Source: Vicugna pacos
Taxonomy: Eukaryota > Chordata > Mammalia > Artiodactyla > Camelidae
Assembly: GCF_048564905.1 (NCBI RefSeq)
Contig: NC_133013.1
Location: 26,301,605 to 26,365,604 of the forward strand
Length of the DNA stretch: 64,000 nucleotides
Direction: 5' to 3'
How positions within the stretch are numbered: the stretch's first letter is position 1; every line of letters begins with the position of its first letter. A model generated the notes under the pieces. The model had not been told where the DNA came from and made no database searches. It saw only the letters and a list, made by a program, of their open reading frames with translations. The position numbers were made by a program, and so were the translations under genes. Below, in pieces: positions 42,501 to 51,500 of the stretch.

Positions 42501-45500
42501 GTTGGTAGGAGTGTAAATTGGTGCAGTCACTATAGAAAACAGTATGCAGGTTCCTTAAAAAGCTAAAAAGAGAGCTACCATATGATCCAGCAATTTCACT
42601 TCTGGGCATATGCCTGGAAAAGACAGAAATTCTAATTCGAAAAGACACATGCACCCCAACACTCATAGCAGCACTATTTATAATTGCCAAGACATGCAAG
42701 CTACCTAAGTGTCCGTCAACAGAGGAATGGAAAAAGAAGTTGTGAGATATATAGATACAGATATATAGATATACACAAACATATATACATACACATATAT
42801 ACATACAATGGACTATTGCTCAGCCATAAAAAAGAGTGAATTATTGCCATTCGCAGCAACATGGATGGACACAGAGATTATCATATTAAGTGAAGTCTGA
42901 CAGAGAAAGACAAATACTAGTATTTATCACTTATATGTGGAATCTAAAAATAACACATAAATTTATTTACAAAACAGAAACAGACTCACATAGAAAAAAA
43001 CTTACAACCGGTTACTAAAGGAGAAAAGGCAGGGGAAGGATAAATTAGGAGAATGGGATTAACAGATACACACCACTATATATAAAATAGATACGTAATA
43101 AGGATTTACTGTATAGCACTATATTCAATATCTTGTAATAACCTGTAAGGGAAAATAATCTGAAAAAATATATAACTGAATCATCTTGCTGTACACCTGA
43201 AATTAATATAATATTGTAAATCAACTACACTTCAATTAAAAAAAATTAACTTTCAAGCAATTGATTCTTTATATATTTCTTCATTTCAAAGTTTCCTACA
43301 ATTTGTGTGTATTCAGAATAAAAAACAAATACATTTTTATAAAATTAGAGTTTTATAGAGGGCAGTATCAATTGATAATAGCATGCTTCAAGTTTTCATT
43401 TAGTTATTCCTCAAATCTATTCCTCCCTGCATATACTCTTTATCTGGAAAACCCTCCACCCATTTCTCTACAAATCTAGCCTATCTTCAACCCAATCTCC
43501 CCAATGAGAAATCCTTTATAATACTTGTTAATCTCTATCCTTTGATCCAACCCGACTCCCAATAAAACCCTAAACCCCTTTAGGGCAGGAAATATTCAGT
43601 ATGTTTTTGTATTTCCCACTGTTAACAGAACTTTCAAAAAATTCTTAATTTGTAGAATCTGATGAATTTTAGTGAGAACCTTCAACATAAAAAATTAATG
43701 TAAGACTACAAAGATGAAGAAATATAGCTACATACTAAACTATACGCATAAAACCTACCAGTAGCGTCTGTCCTTGGGAAATGAAGAAATGACCTGATAT
43801 AACTATGGTGAGAACAAGGTGTCCAGATTCTTCATTGGAGTCAAAAACCTTGAAAAAGAGCGAGAGAAATGTGTATAAGACAATTCATTTCTGTAATGCT
43901 AATAAACTTATGACTAAACTTTCTCTCATACAGATCTTCACACTCTAAATGTTCCCTTTCTCTCCATTTAACCTATAGTCATTCCCTTATACTTTCAAGT
44001 TTCTCCTCAAATAGGGGTTAACAGCCAAGCTTTTAAAAAATATAACTAAAACCAGTATTTTGAAACAAGAACACTAGACGAAAATCAAAGATTTGGGGCC
44101 TGAGCCAACCACTTCTCACTTATATTTTAATAAATCATTATCTTTGAGCCTCAATTTCCTTTCTGCACAATGGGGATGATGCCTTACATGACTGCTGTCA
44201 GACTTCAGACTCACAGTTACTTAGCCATTTACTCCATTCATAACCCCTCAAAATCTGGTGCTCTCCTTCGGATGAGCTTTAATTTGTAACGTCACTCTTA
44301 AAACTAGGGTGCCCAAAACTGACCATAATATTCTTGGTATGCTCCAGAACCTCCTGTTATTTGCAGTAATGAAGCCTACGATCACGTTAACCTTTAGAGG
44401 GAGCAGTCCCATTGAAGAGCGATCTTGTATCAATAAAACCTCCTGAACCTTCATCACCCATGTTGGTAAATCATACTTTTACTTTCGTCATCTGAACCTA
44501 AATGTAAAACCTTGCATTTATCCCCATTATATTTTACCTTGTTAGATTTGGTCTATAGTTGTGGTGGGGAGTTGAGGCAATTAAATCAAAGTGTCAAGGA
44601 AGACATGACTCTTAAGAGTGGGATTTGGGTCTTAATAAGTGACAACACTGTAGATGTGTCTTTAATATCATTAATAAACATTGTAAAGGTAAACATCCAT
44701 GTATAAATAATAAGATGAAATACAGACTCATCTTAATGCTCAAGCTCAAAATAATTAACACATACTTAACTCAAGTATATTTTTATAAGGTTACTGCAGT
44801 CTATTGAGAAATAATGTTCTATCTTAGTTTCATATGTGAGGTTTGGAGTTTTAACGCTATATTTAAACTCCAGATTTCCTAATGAGTCTCCCCTAATTCA
44901 CGTTAAATTCCAAACTTAAAAATCAAATAACATTTTGGATGTCAAGGAGGGCATGCTAAGCCCTGCACTGTTTCCTTCAGTGGTTGTCATCCAGCCTCTT
45001 TCCCAATAGTAGGATTTCAGTTATTTGTATGCCACTCTTCCCATCATAGTTTGAATAAATTATCTTGTATGTTTCATAACCACTTAAAACCACAAGGATA
45101 TCTAGGAGTCAAGCACACCTATCAAATCTAGAGTCTGTTAAATTCTTTGGGAGGCAACGTAATGGTCAATTTTTTATTTTTAGAAATATAACATATTCCA
45201 AATAATACACAACACTTAAATGTACAGTTCAATGACTGATGATAAAGCAAACATATAATCACCACTCAGCTGAAGAAACAGAAGCCTTCTAGAAGGCACC
45301 CCAGTGCTATCTCCCAATTACTACCTGCTCTCTCCTCCCTGTAAGATAACCTCCATCCTGACTTCAAATACTATAGTTTTAGCTGTATGAATAGAATCAT
45401 ACAGAAAAGAATTCATGTCTGACTTCATCAATGGTGTTGCATGTACCTGAGTTCATTCATTTTCATTACTGTAGAATACCATCCTATGACTATACCACTA

Positions 45501-48500
45501 TTTTTTCATTCTTCTATTTGTTTTCATTACTGAAAAATAACATTCTATGATAATACTACCATTTATTTTTTCATCCTTCTGTTCAAGAATATTGTTTTCC
45601 AGTGTGAGTCTACTACAAATAATGCTGTTATGAACATTCTTACATATGTCCCTTGTTGGGTAGAAACACTCATTATGGAGATGCCAGTTCTTTCCAAATT
45701 ACTTTGTAATTTTTCTCTCCTGATCTCCACACTTTTACATCTAATTGCTCACTCAACATCTCCACTTAAACAGTCATCTCAAAATTAACAGCCCCAACTT
45801 GAAATCTGAACTTTCCCATTCATTCATTCAGTATTTACAAAGTGTCAGGCAAGTGGCATCTGTTGCCTGTCACCAGGAGTAGAAGTCCAAACACGTCTGC
45901 CCACTGCATCTCGGTACCGGAGTTACTATAGAAAACAACGCTGTGAAGCACTAGAGGGAACAGCTCTTGACTCACACGGAGAAGAAATAAGGCAAGATCA
46001 GCATCAGTAGCGGGGGCCGGATCCCCCACAGCCAGCAGGCCCCTCTTGGCAGCCATGAAGGGCAGCTGGCCTGCATTTATCCCTCATGGCTGCAGCACAG
46101 GACCCCTTTTCTTCTCCCCAGGAGACAGATACAGCAATGGGGCTGGCCAGAAGTCATATGCTGCTTAAGCAGAACAAGGGAGCACAGGCTGTGAGAACTC
46201 TCTCTTGCTAAGTAAGCGTTCCAGGCCCAAGGCCCATTCTTACGTGGCCGAGGCCTAGATGGGGTTGCACGACTACATGCACCAGACTGCCTTTCCCAAC
46301 ACAAAGCACCTACTGTGTACCAGGCTGCTGCAGGTTTTGACTCCCACAGTTTCCCCATCTCAGAATATAATTCTATCCTTCCATTTTGTTAGGCCCAAAC
46401 TGTGGAATCGTTCTTGAGTCCTCTCCCTTCTGCATGCCCACAATCATCAGCAAATCCTTCATAACTACCTTCAAAGTATTCAGAACCTAACTGCTTCTCA
46501 CAGGTCTGGTCTGAGTCATGTCATCATAATCTCTACTTGGTTTATTTTAATAACCTCCTATCTGGTTTCCCACTTTCTGTTCTTGTTGCCCCTTTTCTAC
46601 ACAGTTTATTCTCAATACAGTAGCCAGAGTGATCCTTTTAAAACCTAAATCAGGTCATGTAATTTCCAGCTCAAAGCCCTACAACAGCTTTCCATCTCAT
46701 CCAGAGAATTCATGCAAGATGTTAGCCCTCCATTACCTCTCTGCTCTCATTGCCTCTTTGGGACTACATCAAACTAACAAATTTCTGCATATCAAAAGAA
46801 ATGATCAACAAAATGAAAAGACAACCTACAGAAGGAGAGAAAACATTTGTAAACTACATATCTTACATGGGGTTAATATCCAAAAAATATAAGGAATTCT
46901 TACAAATCAATAGCAAAAAAGCAAATAACCCAATTTTAAAATGGGCAAAGGACCTGAAAAGACATTTTTCTAAAGAAGATGTTCAAATGGCCAACAGGTA
47001 CACTGCAGCATTATTTACAAAAGCCAAGACATGGAAACAATCTAGGTGTCCATCAACAGAAGAATGATAAAGAAAACATGATGTATACACATACGTGATA
47101 GAATATTACTGAGTCATAAAAAAGCAAGAAAATCCTGCCATTTGGGATAATGCGGATGAACATTGAGGGCATTACGCTAAGTGAAACAAGTCAGAGAAAG
47201 GCAAGTACTGGATCATATGTGCAATTTTAAAAAATGAATTCACAGAAACAGAACAGATTGGTGAAGAACATAGGTAGGGGTGGGTAAAATGGGTGCAGGT
47301 GGTCAAAAGGTACAAACTTACAGACAAATGATAAATAAGTTCTGGGGATGTAATGTACAACATGAGACTATAGCTAACAATACTGTATTGTATATTTGAA
47401 AGTTGCTGACAGATTTCAAAAGTTCTCATCACAAGGGAAAATACTGTAACTATGTGAGGTGATGGATGTTAACTAAACTTACTGTGGCAATCATTTTAAA
47501 ATATATACATATACCAAATCAGGTTGTACACCTTAAACTCATACAAAGTTACATGTCAATTATATCTCAATAAACTGGGGAAAGAAAGATTTACATCAAC
47601 CTGACCTCTGGCTATTGTAGTATCTTGTCATCAACAAAGCAGCACACATTGAGATACAGAGCCTGCCTATCACAACTGGCTTCAAGCATAGATTATACGC
47701 TGGCTAAGTGATCAGAGAGCCTCCTCCTGTTTTATATTCATGTATTTGTGCAAGACTTTACTATAAGACTAATATAAAATTAGTTAGAAAAAAAGGTTAA
47801 AAGAACTATAGTAAAGTATTTCAAATGAACTTATAAATTATATCTATATGAAAGGCTAAAATAAAATAGCATTATTCTTCAGATGTGGCAAATTAAATTA
47901 TGTACTTAAGAGTTTTTCTCTGCATTTAAGACTGCTCAGCAAGGGTCACAGCTCTATATATTGGCCCAAACTGCTGATTTATGCATTATAAAACGTGAAA
48001 AATGTGCAAAATTGCTAAGTAGGCTATTAGGTGCCTCCTCACTTACTCTTGGTAGTTAAAGAGCCTCATAAATTATTTCAACAAACTTGTAGGGTGTATT
48101 ATGCTAATGAAAGTGGTCCCACTACATACCCATTACCACATTCTAAAATTCAGTATTTTGCTTTTCATGTTTCACAGAAATGCAAAGTGCTAACAGTAAC
48201 CATAATAATAAACACAATTCCAAGAGCATAGCACCCAGATCAAAAAAATAAAAATGTAATGATATATACCTGGGGGAATTTGTTTTTTCTTTAGAACCAA
48301 AGGGGGAAAAAAATCATCTCATGCATCAAAGCATGAGATGTGATTCCCTTCTTTTACCACATATACCCCAAATAAGATTAATGATCATGAAATTATCTAG
48401 TCCTTCTAAACCTAGCTATTGGAGCTAACTTCATCACCTTGATTCGTAGCCATAAGCAGAATGTATTTACTCAAAATACCTCCCATGCTACAGAGGAATA

Positions 48501-51500
48501 AGTTCTTTATGTCCTGATTACCAACCAACCAGGCCCCTCTGGTTATTATTTTTTCTATAAAACACAATCCTAACTAAAAAACCCTTGAATATTTCCCAAA
48601 CTAATAACTCTTATAAAAACCCCTGAACATACCAGAAAGTGGTGCCTTCCATTGGTACACCCTTCTGAGGATTCTGCAACTCAAGCCCTTGCCTTTGCTA
48701 TCTTCACAGGTGCTATCTATTTACTCAAAACCAAGGCTCGTTTAAGCCCGTGACAGTTCCAATATCCAAACTGTATTTCTAAATCTGAGTTCAAGAAACA
48801 CCTTAACTTACTTCTCAGATGCCATGTTGTCTTTTTTTTACGTGAAAAGCATCCTAAATTCCAAATAAGCAGGTATTTGAGCTTACTTGGCTAAATCTTC
48901 CAGTGGTGATGACTTAATCATCTCTAAACAGAGACCTGAATAGTGTCTGGCACATAGTAGACAGGGAACAAATCCTAAACATGAATGATTTTTAATTTTC
49001 TTGGGCCTCATTTTAGACTATAATTTCTTAGACTCCTTCAACCATTAAACTGAAAAAAAAATGTTTGCTGTATTTATTTAGATAAATTCTACCTTAAGTC
49101 AAGCCATAGCCTCTACGAAAACTATGTTACACAGTAAAATTAAGCTTTTGTTTACTGAAGGAAAAGAGTTGGAAATATTTATTTATAATCTGGGGCTTTG
49201 AAACAAGTAATGATTTTGTCACAGAAAAACATGTTAGACTATCAGAAAGGTCTTCTCAAAAGCCAAGCAATCTACAAAGTACAACGTATGTGACATATAA
49301 TTCAATTAAACATAACCCTAACTGTAAAAATTATCTCTGTATCAATCAGATATAAGCTAGAGTCTGCTGTAGAAATTAACAACCCCCAACAGCAATGGTT
49401 TTATTTCTCACTCACACGATCTATTTCTACCTGTTTTCATGTTCTACCTCACACTGCCTGTCATTCTCACTATAAGACCTGTGCTGACAGGGTAGCCCAC
49501 ACTGTAGCAAAGGGAAAGAAAATGATTAATCATACATTGGCTCTTTTCTTTTAAATTTTTTTGGGGGGGAGGTAATTACGTTTATTTATTTTTAATGGAG
49601 GTTCTGGAGACTGAACTCAGGACCTTGTGCATGCTAAGCACACACTCTACCATTGAGTCATACCACCACCACCTCCGCCCATACACTGGCTTTTAAAACT
49701 CCTGCCCATGACATAGGTCATTTCTGCTCACATTTTATTGGCTAAAACCGGTCACATGACACACAACTTCACATGACACACAACTTCAAGGCAAGGATAT
49801 GCAACCTTAGTACTTTTGGTGAACAACGCTAATGACTACTACTTTATACAAGACATTATCTGGAGTCAGATAGACCTAGGGTCAAATCCTAGTTTTGCCA
49901 CTTAGAAGTATAATTTCTTCATCTATAAAATAAAAATAGTAACGATTACCTTATAGGATCATCCAAAAGATTAAATGGGATAAAGCAAGATCAGATACTT
50001 AGAAGAATGCCTGACCTTGACTCTTTAAAAAGCTTGGGGCGGCATTTCTCAAGCACTATTCCAGGTACCGACAGATAGTAACTAGGCACTAAATAACTTT
50101 TCTAATTTGTTGCTATTGTTATTAGAAATGCCTTTTGAGTTCCAACCAGGGACCCCAGGAATTTCACTTAACAGTCTCCAGATTCAGAAGAGACTTCTCC
50201 TTGTTCTCAAATCACCACTTTCCTTCTTATATGGTAATAGAAGCCCTGATTTTCATCTGGACACATGTCTCATGGAATTCAGGCTACATATGTCAGCTAT
50301 CCATGCAGTTAAGATGACCACAGGTCCTAGTTCTGGCCACTGTGCTACAAGAGGAAGTAGCATGTGCAACTTACTAGAAACTTTCTTAAGTGTGCATCCT
50401 TTGTCTACTTCTTCATTCCTTCCTCTATCAGGCTGTCTGGAATATCAGTTCTACCTTGGACTCTGAGACCATGGCCATGCATGGCAGGGGCACAAACTAG
50501 GATCCTCATTTCCTGATGCTGTGGAGTGTCATACCAGCCCTGTACCATTCATTATGTGAATAATAATAAACGTTCATCTTATTTAATCCACTGTTATTTT
50601 GCACTTTGTGTTATTCAGAGCCAATCTTAATCCTAATTAATAAAAAACATAGCCTGTTAACTCTTTAAAAAGCAAGCTGCATGAAAGAATAATCTCTCTT
50701 GATGATACCCTACATCTTCCTAATAGAAGACACCACTGTAGGAAGCAGCCGAATACAGCGGAATGGAATTGAATCAAATGACCCAGTGTGGACTTCCACT
50801 TCTGGCCAACACGATGTACCAGGGACTAAATTCGCCCTGGTGCCTGAAACAACTGAAAAATTGGACAATCAGAGGAAACAACAGTTTTCAAGACAATGGA
50901 TATCAAGTAATAAAGGACATGATTCCTGAGAAATAATGGAAACAAAGGAGGTGAGCCTTACCCTTGCCCTAGATTACTTCTTGGAGAAAGTTTCCAGGCC
51001 AAAGTACAAGGAGAAGGAGCCCAGGCAGAATCTGATGAGGTGTCCTTGAGAGGAGGGGAAAGAACTGTAAGCCCAACAAGGTCAGTGTGGCTAGAGTTTG
51101 GGGGCCAGAATACCACAGAGGAGAGTGTTGCTCGAAGAGAGGACCCCTGACACCTGCAGAGACCCCTTCTCAAATCTTCAAGTTCCCGTGTGCGAGCAAA
51201 CGACCAGAGGCTGGGCAAAGAACCACCTGAAAGGGCTTAAAAGGGAACAATCCAGAGAGCTCACACGGGGCAGCGAATAGCACCTGCTCTCATCAGCCAC
51301 TGTAAGAAATCTCCTAATTTACAGGGCATTGGGTAGAGTATGTACACTGAAGAGTCTGGCCTCAGGAGTAGGAAAACTGATCCCTAGATTAAATGCTGCT
51401 CTGGTCCAATCTAACAAAACTCAAGAGCAAGACCTTTCAAGGATCAAACTGTTTCCAAGTGACTTATCCCAGCAAAAAGCTCAAGAATATTTATAGGAAC

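Noticed and set aside
42424-42804. 126-codon minus-strand frame rich in Cys, Ile and Tyr
   Set aside because: It is the reverse of an L1 copy and its TA-rich microsatellite.
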